From Methanobacterium sp. (GTDB taxonomy: Archaea; Methanobacteriota; Methanobacteria; Methanobacteriales; Methanobacteriaceae): a stretch of DNA of 21,962 nt. This document shows positions 7,682 through 15,610 of this stretch, piece by piece. Position 1 is the stretch's first letter. Each line of letters begins with the position of its first letter. The DNA lies in assembly GCA_028700095.1 (NCBI GenBank), contig JAQVTJ010000019.1, forward strand, positions 1 through 21,962. The letters are read 5' to 3'. The translations under genes and the position numbers were made by a program. A model generated the notes under the pieces. It was given only the letters and a program-made list of their open reading frames with translations, ran no database searches and was not told where the DNA came from.

Positions 7682-8707
7682 ATGAAAGACCTATTAAAAA
7701 AACTTGCAGATGCTCCTGGAGTATCCGGATTTGAAGATGAAATCAGAGATATAATGATAAACGAACTAAAAGATAGTGTTGACCATATAGAAGTTGATAA
7801 ACTTGGTAATTTAATTGCAACACGAAACGGCACAGCTAATGGTAAAAAGATAATGTTAGCAGCACATATGGATGAAATAGGTTTAATGGTTCGTTATATT
7901 GATAAAAATGGGTTTATTAAGTTTTCAAAAATTGGTGGAATAAATGATCAGATGCTTCTAAACCAGGAAGTAAGTATACATACATCTAATGGTATTTTTA
8001 CAGGGGTTATTGGATCTAAACCTCCGCATAGAATGAAAGAAGCTGAAAGAAAGAAAATAGTTGAATATGAGGATATGTTTATTGATATTGGTGCTTGTGA
8101 TAAGGAAGAAGCTGAGAAGATTGTGAAACTGGGAGATACCATAACCATTAACCAGGAATTTACAGAACTTGGAACATTATATAAAGGTAAAGCTCTTGAT
8201 AATAGAATAGGATGTGCAGTTTTAATTGAGGTTATGAGAAAAGCTGAGGGTACTGCAACTATTTATGGTGTTGGAACTGTTCAAGAAGAAGTAGGATTAA
8301 AAGGTGCTAAAACAGCTGCATATAAATTAAATCCGGATATGGCATTGGCATTAGATGTTACAATATCAGGAGATCATCCTGGAATAAAAGAAGAAGAAGC
8401 TCCTTCAAAAATTGGTAAAGGACCTGCAATAATACTTGCAGATGCAAGTGGTAGGGGAATTATTACCCATCCAGAAATTAAAGAACTTCTAATAAGTGTT
8501 GCAGATGAAGAGGGAATACCTTACCAATTAGAAGTAAGTGATGGAGGAACAACAGATGCAACAGCAATCCACCTTACAAGAGAAGGTATACCAACAGGAG
8601 TTATATCACCACCAACACGTTATATACACACACCTGTAAGTGTAGTTTCAATGGAAGATATTGAAAATGCTGCAAAACTTATATTAGCAGTATTAAAAAG
8701 GATATAA
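7682..8707 (+). CDS. M42 family metallopeptidase (TET-type aminopeptidase)
   Basis: This is a cytosolic zinc or cobalt aminopeptidase of family M42, whose members form large tetrahedral (TET) complexes that trim peptides. The five metal ligands and the catalytic acid are in place over 341 residues: His62 in AAHMDEIG, Asp173 in KALDNRIG, Glu202-Glu203 in TVQEEVG, Asp225 in ALDVTISGDHPG and His316 in RYIHTPVS. The protein begins MKDLLKKLADAPGVSGFEDEI, the usual family start, and ATG 7682 has AGGAAG at 7667-7672. The frame stays open further upstream to about 7448, but that part is not related to the family and overlaps the small membrane protein gene. Substrate preference cannot be read from the sequence; some relatives are annotated as endoglucanases, which is misleading. 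Confidence 0.94.
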   Translation: MKDLLKKLADAPGVSGFEDEIRDIMINELKDSVDHIEVDKLGNLIATRNGTANGKKIMLAAHMDEIGLMVRYIDKNGFIKFSKIGGINDQMLLNQEVSIHTSNGIFTGVIGSKPPHRMKEAERKKIVEYEDMFIDIGACDKEEAEKIVKLGDTITINQEFTELGTLYKGKALDNRIGCAVLIEVMRKAEGTATIYGVGTVQEEVGLKGAKTAAYKLNPDMALALDVTISGDHPGIKEEEAPSKIGKGPAIILADASGRGIITHPEIKELLISVADEEGIPYQLEVSDGGTTDATAIHLTREGIPTGVISPPTRYIHTPVSVVSMEDIENAAKLILAVLKRI

Positions 8708-8829
8708 AAAAAATCTATATTTCCTTTTTTTTATATATTATTTAAAGTTTTTTTATTATATTTTTATAAAATATTCTTTTAAACTATATATTATATTTTT
8801 TTTTAGAAAAAATATAAGAGAATATTTAA
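8708..8829. terminator. Convergent intergenic T/A tracts between the aminopeptidase gene and uvrC
   Basis: The stretch is almost pure A and T. A T8 tract at 8725-8732 follows the plus-strand gene, and A-rich runs near 8807-8815 would give oligo-U on the uvrC transcript. This fits intrinsic archaeal termination for both genes. No strong hairpin is visible. Confidence 0.35.
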
Positions 8830-10587
8830 TTATTTTTTAAAATAGTCATGGATTTTTCCTGCAAGATTTCTGTTTATACCCTCTACATTTGTAATATCAT
8901 CTATACTTGCATTTTTAATATTTTTAATATTATTGAAATATTTTAATAGTTTAATTTTACGTTTATTACCTATTCCAGGTATATTATCTAATACTGATTT
9001 TTCAAATTCTTTTGATCTTAATGTTTTATGATATTTAATTGCAAATCTATGTGCTTCATCCCGTATTCTTTGAAGTAAAAGTAATGCATCTGAATTATGT
9101 GGAAGAATTAATGGACTAGGTGTTTGTGGTATAAATACATGTTCAAATTCCTTTGCAAGACCTATTACTGGTATATTGTTTATATTATATGTTTTGAAAA
9201 TATCTACTGCAATGTTTAATTGGCCTTTTCCACCATCAACTAATACCAGATCGGGGATAGGTCCTTTATTATCTTTAAGTTTGGAATATCTTCTTTCTAG
9301 CATTTCTTTCATCATTGCATAATCATCAGGACCTTTTGTTTGGATTTTATATTTTCTATAAGAACTTTTTTTAGGTGTTCCATTTTCAAATACAACCATA
9401 GATCCTACAGCCATCTGACCACTTATATTAGATATATCAAATGTTTCTATTCTTTTAGGTATTTTAGGTATTCCAAGATATTTTTTTAGATCTACTAATG
9501 CTCCTTTAACCTCTTTTTGATGGTTTAATATTATAGATGCATTTTTTGAAACCATTTGAACAAGTCTATATTCTACTCCCTCTATTGGTACTTCAATTGT
9601 TACTGGTGCTTTTCTTTTTTCTTCTAGTAATTCTTCTAGAAGTTTTTTATCTTCAACTATTTGTGGAATTATTATTTTTGCAGGTACATGTCTTGGACCT
9701 GTGTAATATTGTTTAAGGAATGCTGATATTATTTTATGTTCAGATGTGTTTTCTGCTCCGCTCATTAAAAAATCATCTTTACCTATTATTTTACCTTCAC
9801 GTACAGAGAATACAACAACACATGCAAGTTCATTGTTAGATGCTGATGCAATAACATCCTGATCTAGGCTACGTGTAAATTCCATTTTCTGTTTTTCAAG
9901 AACAGCTTCCACAGAATTAAGTTGATCTCTTAAAATAGCTGCTTTTTCATATTCCTGTCTTATTGCTGCTTCTTGCATTTCTATTTTTAATGCTTTTAAG
10001 ATTTTATCATATTTACCTTCAAAGAAAAATGAGATATTGTCAACTAATTTTTTATATTTCTTTTCTGTTATTTTTTTATCACAGGGAGCATTACAAAGAT
10101 CAATTTGATAGTTTAAACATGGTCCGTCCATATTTTTACAATCTCTTACTTTAAATAGTCCTTTTAGAAATTTGATTAATTTTCTAAGTGCAAATGCTTC
10201 TGTAAAAGGTCCATAATAGTATGATCCATCATCAAGCACTCTTCTTGTGATTAGGACTCTTGGAAATTTTTCATTGGTAACTTTAATATATGGATATCTT
10301 TTATCATCCTTTAATCTTATATTATAACGAGGCATATGCTTTTTTATAAGATTAGATTCTAGTATAAGTGCCTCTTTTTCTGTGTCTGTTACCATATATT
10401 CCAAATGATGAAAATGATTCATTAACACTCTGGTTTTAGGATCTAGGTCTTTTCTAAAATAGGATTTAACCCTTTTTTTAAGGGATTTTGCCTTTCCTAT
10501 ATATATAATACGATCAGCAGAATCTTTCATAAGATACACACCAGGTACCAATGGAAGATCATCAGGATCATTACTTTTAATTGCCAT
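8830..10587 (-). CDS. uvrC: Excinuclease ABC subunit C
   Basis: UvrC makes the two incisions around damaged DNA after UvrA and UvrB load it. All domains are present. The GIY-YIG nuclease starts the protein (PGVYLMKD, then IIYIGKAKSLKKRV). A four-cysteine pattern RDCKNMDGPC...LCNAPC near residues 150-170 matches the iron-sulfur site reported for UvrC. The UVR motif REYEKAAILRD-type segment (QEYEKAAILRDQL) is at about 211-223. The RNase H-like endonuclease has FDISNISG and LVDGGKGQL, and two helix-hairpin-helix units end the protein (IPGIGNKRK, VEGINRNLAG). I take ATG 10587 as start; GTG 10596 in frame is an alternative that adds three residues. The family is of bacterial origin in methanogens. 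uvrB and uvrA lie 7.4 kb away on the other strand. Confidence 0.96.
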   Translation of the reverse strand: MAIKSNDPDDLPLVPGVYLMKDSADRIIYIGKAKSLKKRVKSYFRKDLDPKTRVLMNHFHHLEYMVTDTEKEALILESNLIKKHMPRYNIRLKDDKRYPYIKVTNEKFPRVLITRRVLDDGSYYYGPFTEAFALRKLIKFLKGLFKVRDCKNMDGPCLNYQIDLCNAPCDKKITEKKYKKLVDNISFFFEGKYDKILKALKIEMQEAAIRQEYEKAAILRDQLNSVEAVLEKQKMEFTRSLDQDVIASASNNELACVVVFSVREGKIIGKDDFLMSGAENTSEHKIISAFLKQYYTGPRHVPAKIIIPQIVEDKKLLEELLEEKRKAPVTIEVPIEGVEYRLVQMVSKNASIILNHQKEVKGALVDLKKYLGIPKIPKRIETFDISNISGQMAVGSMVVFENGTPKKSSYRKYKIQTKGPDDYAMMKEMLERRYSKLKDNKGPIPDLVLVDGGKGQLNIAVDIFKTYNINNIPVIGLAKEFEHVFIPQTPSPLILPHNSDALLLLQRIRDEAHRFAIKYHKTLRSKEFEKSVLDNIPGIGNKRKIKLLKYFNNIKNIKNASIDDITNVEGINRNLAGKIHDYFKK

Positions 10588-10860
10588 AAACTTCACAACT
10601 CATAAAATATTTTATTATTTAAGGATACTTTCTAAGATAAATAATATATTATTTTGATATATATGGAATTTAATTAATACCTTAACTTTAAAAATAAGTT
10701 TTTAAATAAAAAAAATTATATTATACTGATTTTTAAAGGATTATTACAATTTTCATATCTTTTAATATATTATATTTAATATATTATTTCTAAGTTTGTA
10801 AAGTTGATGTGTAAAACTGTTTTAGATATAAAATATTTACTCATTATTTATTTTTTTATC

Positions 10861-11658
10861 TTATAAAATATAGGGGATGATTTTTTTAGTTCTTTTCATA
10901 TATTTAATATATTCATCACCAAATTTTGAAATTAAAATATTCTCTTCTATATGGATTCTATAACCATAAGCTATGCTTATTATTATAATTGCTATAATAA
11001 CAGTTCCCCATGATTGTAATGTTAAACCTAAACCTATTAAAAATATACAACTTCCAGTATAGGAAGGATGTCGTATCAATTTATAAGGGCCACTATCTAT
11101 TAATTTATGATCTTTCTTGACACCTACAGTAGGTAGGAAAAAACAACCTAAAATAGTAATTGACCATTGTCTAATAATAAATCCAATAATCATTAAAATT
11201 ATACCTGGAATAAAAATCCAATTAGGTAATAAAGCAATATTATATCCTGCAAATAAAAAAGCAACTGAAACAATAATAAAAATACTTACAATAATTAACA
11301 GTGCAGATCATTTATCATTATCATATATAATATTCCCATCTTTTACAGAAGGAAATATGATTATCCATAAAATTTTAATTACATACAATAAATAAAATAT
11401 TAAAGAACCTATAGCAGGATAAAAAAACCAATTAGATTTTAAATTAATCCTGTACCCTGTAAACAAGGAAATAGTAAAAATAGAAATAAATATAATTACC
11501 CCTATTAAAATGGAAGATCCTATATTTTTCGTCTTTATATCTTCATGGTTTTTTGGGTGTTGAAACAGATTTGTTCTCAAAATTTCTCCAAAAAACCATG
11601 GAAAATACACTAAATAAAATATTAAAATAGCCAGGTTTGTAGAAAATGCTTGTATCAT
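10861..11658 (-). pseudogene. ICMT/PEMT-like membrane methyltransferase gene with in-frame TGA
   Basis: Two open segments (11658-11308 and 11193-10861 from its first ATG) lie in the same frame and are joined by open sequence. The only interruption is TGA at 11308-11310, codon 117 of 266. The C-terminal half carries the isoprenylcysteine/phospholipid methyltransferase signature: GCFFLPTVG, then DSGPYKLIRHPSYTG, and the terminal EENILISKFGDEYIKYMKRTKKIIP. The N-terminal half is membrane helices. Residues 48-94 and 118-164 are similar to each other (for example FTGYRINLKSNW and FAGYNIALLPNW). The real substrate is unknown, since such proteins in prokaryotes seldom act on prenylcysteine. A TATATAAAAA box at 11685-11676 predicts a start of transcription at about the ATG. 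It follows the arsenite exporter gene by 115 bases. Confidence 0.7.
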
Positions 11659-11675
11659 AAACTTACTTTACAATC

Positions 11676-11685
11676 TTTTTATATA
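11676..11685 (-). promoter_or_regulatory. TATA box of the ICMT-like gene
   Basis: The minus strand reads TATATAAAAA, centred about 23 bases upstream of ATG 11658. Transcription would then begin at or next to the start codon, giving a leaderless mRNA; no good ribosome site is present. This suggests that the gene has its own promoter separate from arsR-acr3. Confidence 0.4.
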
Positions 11686-11773
11686 GCTCATTAATTAAAA
11701 TGAATAAAATATAATTTATTTATATCTATTTTTATACTATTAAAAACCTAAAATCCTAGATTATTCTTTCTCT

Positions 11774-12847
11774 TTAATATAATAATGTTTTCTGTAAATG
11801 TAACGCCACATTAACTAAACTTATAAGTACTGGAACTTCTATTAATGGGCCTACTACTGCTGCAAATGCTACAGATGAGCCTATTCCAAAAACTGATACT
11901 GCTACAGCGATAGCCAGCTCAAAATTGTTGCTTGCAGCTGTAAATGATAATGCAGAAGTTTTAGAGTAATCTACACCGGCCTTGTAACTCAATAAAAATG
12001 TTGTAAAAAACATTATTAAAAAATATAATAACAATGGAATGGCTATGATCACTACATCAAATGGTATTTGAACTATAATATTCCCTTTTAAGCTGAACAT
12101 TACTATTATAGTAAATAGTAATGCTATTAATGTTATAGGACTAATTCTGGGTATAAATATTGTATTATACCAATCAACTCCTTTTCTTTTTATAAGAAAG
12201 TATCTTGTTAATATACCTGCTATAAATGGAATTCCTAGATATATAAAAACACTAGTAGCTATTTGTAGTATATTAATATTTACAACATTTCCCTGTATCC
12301 CAAATAAGGGAGGTAGTAGTGTGATGAATATGTAGGCATAGACACTGTAGAAAAATACTTGAAATAGACTGTTAAATGCCACTAATCCTCCAGCATATTC
12401 ACTATCTCCTTTTGCAAGTTCGTTCCAAACAATAACCATTGCAATACAACGTGCCAAACCAATTAATATTAAACCAACCATATATTCAGGGTATCCTCGT
12501 AAAAAAACAATTAAAAGAATGAACATTAGTATAGGTCCAACTATCCAGTTCTGGAATAGTGATAAACCTAATATTTTAGTGTTCCTAAACACATGCCACA
12601 ACTTATCATATCTTACCTTGGCCAATGGAGGGTACATCATTAAAATTAAACCTATAGCTATAGGGATGTTTGTAGTGCCAATAGAAAATCTATTAATGAA
12701 TAACTCCACATTTGGAATGAAATAACCAATGAGAACTCCTATTAACATTGCTAAAAAAATCCAGAGAGTTAAAAATCTATCTAAAAATCCTAACTTAGCT
12801 ATATCACAAATTGGGTCGGTAGCATAACTTACAATATTATCTTTCAT
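11774..12847 (-). CDS. acr3: ACR3-type arsenite efflux transporter
   Basis: This is a ten-helix membrane carrier of the bile/arsenite/riboflavin transporter superfamily that expels arsenite. It carries the ACR3 signatures: the conserved cysteine Cys134 in GLARCIAMVIVWNELAKGD, the segment SFTAASNNFELAIAVA at 301-316, and GPLIEVPVLI near the end. The first helix begins after about residue 22, preceded by a cytoplasmic leader with Cys14 in DPICDIAK. The 357-residue length is typical. It lies 14 bases downstream of arsR with a GTGAT-like ribosome site, so the two form an arsR-acr3 operon under arsenic control. This differs from ArsB exporters, and no ArsA ATPase gene is nearby. Confidence 0.95.
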   Translation of the reverse strand: MKDNIVSYATDPICDIAKLGFLDRFLTLWIFLAMLIGVLIGYFIPNVELFINRFSIGTTNIPIAIGLILMMYPPLAKVRYDKLWHVFRNTKILGLSLFQNWIVGPILMFILLIVFLRGYPEYMVGLILIGLARCIAMVIVWNELAKGDSEYAGGLVAFNSLFQVFFYSVYAYIFITLLPPLFGIQGNVVNINILQIATSVFIYLGIPFIAGILTRYFLIKRKGVDWYNTIFIPRISPITLIALLFTIIVMFSLKGNIIVQIPFDVVIIAIPLLLYFLIMFFTTFLLSYKAGVDYSKTSALSFTAASNNFELAIAVAVSVFGIGSSVAFAAVVGPLIEVPVLISLVNVALHLQKTLLY

Positions 12848-12861
12848 ATTTTAATCACATT

Positions 12862-13224
12862 TTATAAATGTATAATCAAATCTTTTAAATTATCTACTAT
12901 TTTTGGGTTGAAAAGTTTGTAATATGTCCATACTCCTTGTTTACGCCATTTTAACAGACCTGCATTTTTTAATATATTCATATGATGTGATACTGTGGGT
13001 TGTGGTTTATTTAATGCTTCCATTATTTCACAGACACATAACTCACCATGTTGTAATAAGTAAATTATTTTTAATCTAGTAGGATCCCCCATTGACTTAA
13101 TTATATCAGATTGTTTTTGTATTTCATGTTCATTAGGCATTTGGGAGATTATCCTTTTTATATTTTTATTCTGGTCAGAACAAGGATTTCCATCCTCTTT
13201 AACTATGCAATGTTTCATAAACAT
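12862..13224 (-). CDS. arsR: ArsR/SmtB family arsenic-responsive repressor
   Basis: This is a winged-helix repressor that leaves its operator when arsenite binds. Residues 61-67 read ELCVCEI, the classic arsenite site of E. coli-type ArsR with Cys63 and Cys65 in the DNA-contacting helix. The recognition helix QPTVSHHMNILKNAGL spans 75-90, and the wing is KWRKQGVWTYYKL. The N-terminus has extra cysteines (Cys6, Cys15) before the usual start of the fold, which might add metal ligands. ATG 13224 has no ribosome site; a TATA-like element about 24 bases upstream suggests a leaderless mRNA. An alternative start is Met3. Acr3 follows after 14 bases. The gene most likely represses itself, acr3 and perhaps the arsM operon. 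Confidence 0.94.
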   Translation of the reverse strand: MFMKHCIVKEDGNPCSDQNKNIKRIISQMPNEHEIQKQSDIIKSMGDPTRLKIIYLLQHGELCVCEIMEALNKPQPTVSHHMNILKNAGLLKWRKQGVWTYYKLFNPKIVDNLKDLIIHL

Positions 13225-13260
13225 ATATATTTACACTAATACATTTAAATATATGGATGT
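13225..13260 (-). promoter_or_regulatory. arsR promoter with candidate ArsR operator (9-base inverted repeat)
   Basis: Perfect 9-base arms ATATATTTA (13225-13233) and TAAATATAT (13246-13254) are separated by 12 bases. On the minus strand the upstream arm also looks like the TATA box, and the downstream arm ends directly before ATG 13224. A repressor bound here would cover both the TATA site and the transcription start. The adjacent ATATATGGATGT (13249-13260) recurs at the arsM promoter. Confidence 0.5.
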
Positions 13261-13324
13261 TAATATGGAATTTGGAATATTAAAAAATAAATTTTAACAT
13301 TCTCCATAGAATTGTTAAGGTTAG

Positions 13325-13360
13325 ATTATTCTCTGATAATAAATATAAAAAGAGAATAAT
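13325..13360. repeat. Perfect 10-base inverted repeat between the Fe-S protein gene and arsR
   Basis: ATTATTCTCT (13325-13334) pairs perfectly with AGAGAATAAT (13351-13360) across a 16-base loop. It lies about 70 bases after the end of the Fe-S protein gene and about 100 bases before the arsR start, on the same strand. It may end the arsM operon transcript or bind a protein. No long U-run follows it on the minus strand, so termination is not certain. Confidence 0.4.
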
Positions 13361-13428
13361 ATTATTTTATCATAAAGATGCTTGAAAAATGGATAAAAGA
13401 AGATTTGAATAGGTTTATATCCTATATC

Positions 13429-14391
13429 TTATCTGTTTTTTGTTAGCTTTTCATTAATTTTTTCGAATCTATTTTTAATATGTGTATATTCTTTTTGGTT
13501 GAATGGACATTTTTCTATACAATATGTACAACCATCACTACATCCTATACAAAGTGTTTTTATGAATTCAGTTTCTTCATGTTCAAAGCACGTTATATTT
13601 GTTATCAATGCTTTTTCAGGACATGCTTTAATACATTTTCCGCATTTCTCACAATAATCTATGATCCATGAATGTGGGTTAGTTTCATTTATTGGTAGAT
13701 TTGCTATACTTGTAAATATTGCTGAAATTTTTTGTCTTGGACCTAATTCAGGACTAATTAAAAGTCCACTTTTTCCTATGTAACCTAAAACTGCTTTTTG
13801 AGCAAGAGATGTGAAACCTACTATACCACTATACGGATGGGCAATTTCAGTTGCAAAACCATTTTTTCTAAGATAATCAGATATTTTAGTTGTTAAAATA
13901 GCTAATTTAACATATGCTGTGTCATTTAAATCTTTTGCATCTTCTCCAGGAGGTGTTTGGATAATATTATTATCCATTTCCATGGTTAAAACTATGGTAT
14001 ATGGATATTGGATGAACTTATCCTTAATTAATAAGTCATTGGTAAGTAGAGTGTATCCTATATTAATAATATCTAAGGAATGAACATAATTTTCTAATTC
14101 ATTAATAAAATCTTTATCTGCTAAGAATTTGGGTTTATCAGGATTTTTTATATGTGATAAATCAGGAAAATCAATTGTTCCACAACCACATCCATCATTT
14201 GAATTATAAGAATTATCAATAACATGGTCTAAACCACATCCACATTCATTATATAAATTATTGTTTAATAATTCTCCAATATCTTGTGAATCTTCTCCAA
14301 ATCCATAGATTTCATTTATTTTAGGCTTGTTTTTAATTTTTTTATCGGGATTATCATTAGTAATTTGACATCCACATTTTTCATTTACCAT
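13429..14391 (-). CDS. QueG-like Fe-S protein with cysteine-rich CGC N-terminus
   Basis: The 320-residue protein has three parts. Residues 1-75 hold three CGC motifs: Cys6-Cys8, Cys50-Cys52 and Cys68-Cys70 (KCGCQ, ECGCG, GCGCG). Residues 90-240 resemble the epoxyqueuosine-reductase/reductive-dehalogenase-like fold, including QKAVLGYIGKSGLLISPELGPRQ. A ferredoxin domain follows with Cys247, 250, 253, 257 (CxxCxxCxxxCP) and a second set Cys281, 284, 288, 291, 295, enough for two [4Fe-4S] clusters. The gene has AAGGA before ATG 14391 and lies 36 bases after the DGC gene in the arsM operon. Queuosine synthesis is unlikely as its role given this setting. A redox or thiol-based role in arsenic handling is an inference. 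Relatives of the central domain can use a corrinoid, but no binding motif is visible. Confidence 0.8.
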   Translation of the reverse strand: MVNEKCGCQITNDNPDKKIKNKPKINEIYGFGEDSQDIGELLNNNLYNECGCGLDHVIDNSYNSNDGCGCGTIDFPDLSHIKNPDKPKFLADKDFINELENYVHSLDIINIGYTLLTNDLLIKDKFIQYPYTIVLTMEMDNNIIQTPPGEDAKDLNDTAYVKLAILTTKISDYLRKNGFATEIAHPYSGIVGFTSLAQKAVLGYIGKSGLLISPELGPRQKISAIFTSIANLPINETNPHSWIIDYCEKCGKCIKACPEKALITNITCFEHEETEFIKTLCIGCSDGCTYCIEKCPFNQKEYTHIKNRFEKINEKLTKNR

Positions 14392-14427
14392 GATTTTCTT
14401 TCCTTATTTGGTTGCTATTAAATTATA

Positions 14428-14808
14428 TTAATAAATATTATCTAAGATTTCTTTTATTCTGGTTTTTACTAATTTAACACTTTTTTCATCTTTTTCATTA
14501 AGTCTGGCTGTATCTGAAGGTTTTAAATTTTCTTTGTTTAATATTTCTGTTATATTTAGTGTAATTATTGTTTTTACACCTTTTTGTTTTAATATTTTAT
14601 CAACACATGCATTTTCACATCCATTTACAGCTATAATTGGATATTTTTTAATTAAACTTCTGAAACCTTCTTTATCAGCTGATGTTGCAGTTATACAAAT
14701 TGATGTAGTGTTTTCAGTTTCCTGAATAGTATCTAAACATACTACTCTAGAAATTAATCCATAAGGACTCATTCCTGTGCATGGTGAAATTGCTATTTTA
14801 TTTTTCAT
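14428..14808 (-). CDS. DGC-domain-like putative zinc-binding protein
   Basis: This is a small cysteine-containing protein of 126 residues that resembles the DGC family of putative zinc-binding proteins. Its cysteines are Cys10 in ISPCTGMSPYG, Cys24 in RVVCLD, Cys38 in TSICITATSADKEGF, and Cys64 and Cys68 in the diagnostic VNGCENACVDKILKQKG. The family pattern is an N-terminal Cys-Gly loop, a central Cys and a later GCxxxC helix end. The function is not established; the cysteines could bind zinc, but also trivalent arsenic. It starts 20 bases after arsM with AAGGAT as ribosome site and precedes the Fe-S protein gene by 36 bases, so the three genes form one operon. Confidence 0.75.
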   Translation of the reverse strand: MKNKIAISPCTGMSPYGLISRVVCLDTIQETENTTSICITATSADKEGFRSLIKKYPIIAVNGCENACVDKILKQKGVKTIITLNITEILNKENLKPSDTARLNEKDEKSVKLVKTRIKEILDNIY

Positions 14809-14828
14809 AGAATAGATCCTTCTTTTTT

Positions 14829-15587
14829 TTATTTTAGTGCTTTAATTTGTATGCTTAATATTTTTCCAATGAGTAGTTCATCCATATCATGTTCTGTGAA
14901 GAATTGTTCACTAATTATTTTAACATTATTAAATCCTGCTTTTTTAATTGTGTCTATATATTCTTGTTTTTCTTGTGCTCCACCTATACATTCTGCCCAA
15001 GCTTGGAATTTTTTACGTATTTCTAAAGGTATTTTTCCATATGTTACTATATCCGAAACTATAATACGGCCATTGGGTTTTAAAACTCTGTATGCTTCTT
15101 TAAATGCCTTTAATTTATTCGGGGTAAGATTAATTACACAGTTACTTATAATTACATCTATTGTACTGTTTTCTATTGGTAAATTTTCACCTTGTTTAAA
15201 TATAACATTCTCATATCTGCCTGTTTTAGCATTTTTAATTGCGGTTTCAACCATTTTGGGAGTGATATCAATACCAATAACTTTTCCTTTATCACCTACT
15301 TTTTGTGATGCTAGGAAAACATCTATTCCACCTCCTGATCCAAGATCTAAAACAGTTTCACCAGTTTTTATATCTGCTAGTGCTGTTGGATTACCACACC
15401 CTAAACCAAATAATGCATCTGCAGGTATGTTTTTAATTTCTTCCATAGTATAACCTGTTTTTTGTGCTTGTTTAATTGTTGAATCTTCTTTTGAATCTCC
15501 GCAACATGAACAGTTATATGTATCTTCTTTTGTGGCAATTTTTGAATAGCGTTCTTTTATAAATTCTTTTATTTTCTTATCTTCCAT
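14829..15587 (-). CDS. arsM: Arsenite S-adenosylmethionine methyltransferase
   Basis: ArsM methylates arsenite stepwise with S-adenosylmethionine, giving mono-, di- and possibly volatile trimethyl arsenicals. The SAM motif LDLGSGGGIDVFLAS covers residues 80-94, followed by IGIDITPKMV. The cysteines expected to bind As(III) are present: Cys64 in GLGCGNP, Cys150 in ISNCVINL and Cys200 in WAECIGGA. A further cluster Cys26, Cys28, Cys29 (NCSCCGDS) lies in the N-terminal extension. At 252 residues it is a compact form without a long C-terminal domain. It is the first gene of a three-gene operon with the DGC protein and the Fe-S protein. A TATA box is at 15640-15651 and a putative ArsR-related element lies over the predicted transcription start. 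Confidence 0.93.
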   Translation of the reverse strand: MEDKKIKEFIKERYSKIATKEDTYNCSCCGDSKEDSTIKQAQKTGYTMEEIKNIPADALFGLGCGNPTALADIKTGETVLDLGSGGGIDVFLASQKVGDKGKVIGIDITPKMVETAIKNAKTGRYENVIFKQGENLPIENSTIDVIISNCVINLTPNKLKAFKEAYRVLKPNGRIIVSDIVTYGKIPLEIRKKFQAWAECIGGAQEKQEYIDTIKKAGFNNVKIISEQFFTEHDMDELLIGKILSIQIKALK

Positions 15588-15610
15588 TTACATCAACAAC
15601 CATTATCCAT

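Noticed and set aside
11308..11310. Selenocysteine at the in-frame TGA codons
   Set aside because: Selenocysteine use is not known in Methanobacteriales, the proteins are not redox enzymes with a Cys at that position, and no SECIS-like structure is seen.
11117..11395. Plus-strand open frame antisense to the ICMT-like gene
   Set aside because: It is opposite recognisable methyltransferase sequence and lacks a ribosome site.
14851..15453. Long plus-strand open frame antisense to arsM
   Set aside because: It mirrors the conserved arsM frame, has no start signal and has no recognisable protein features.
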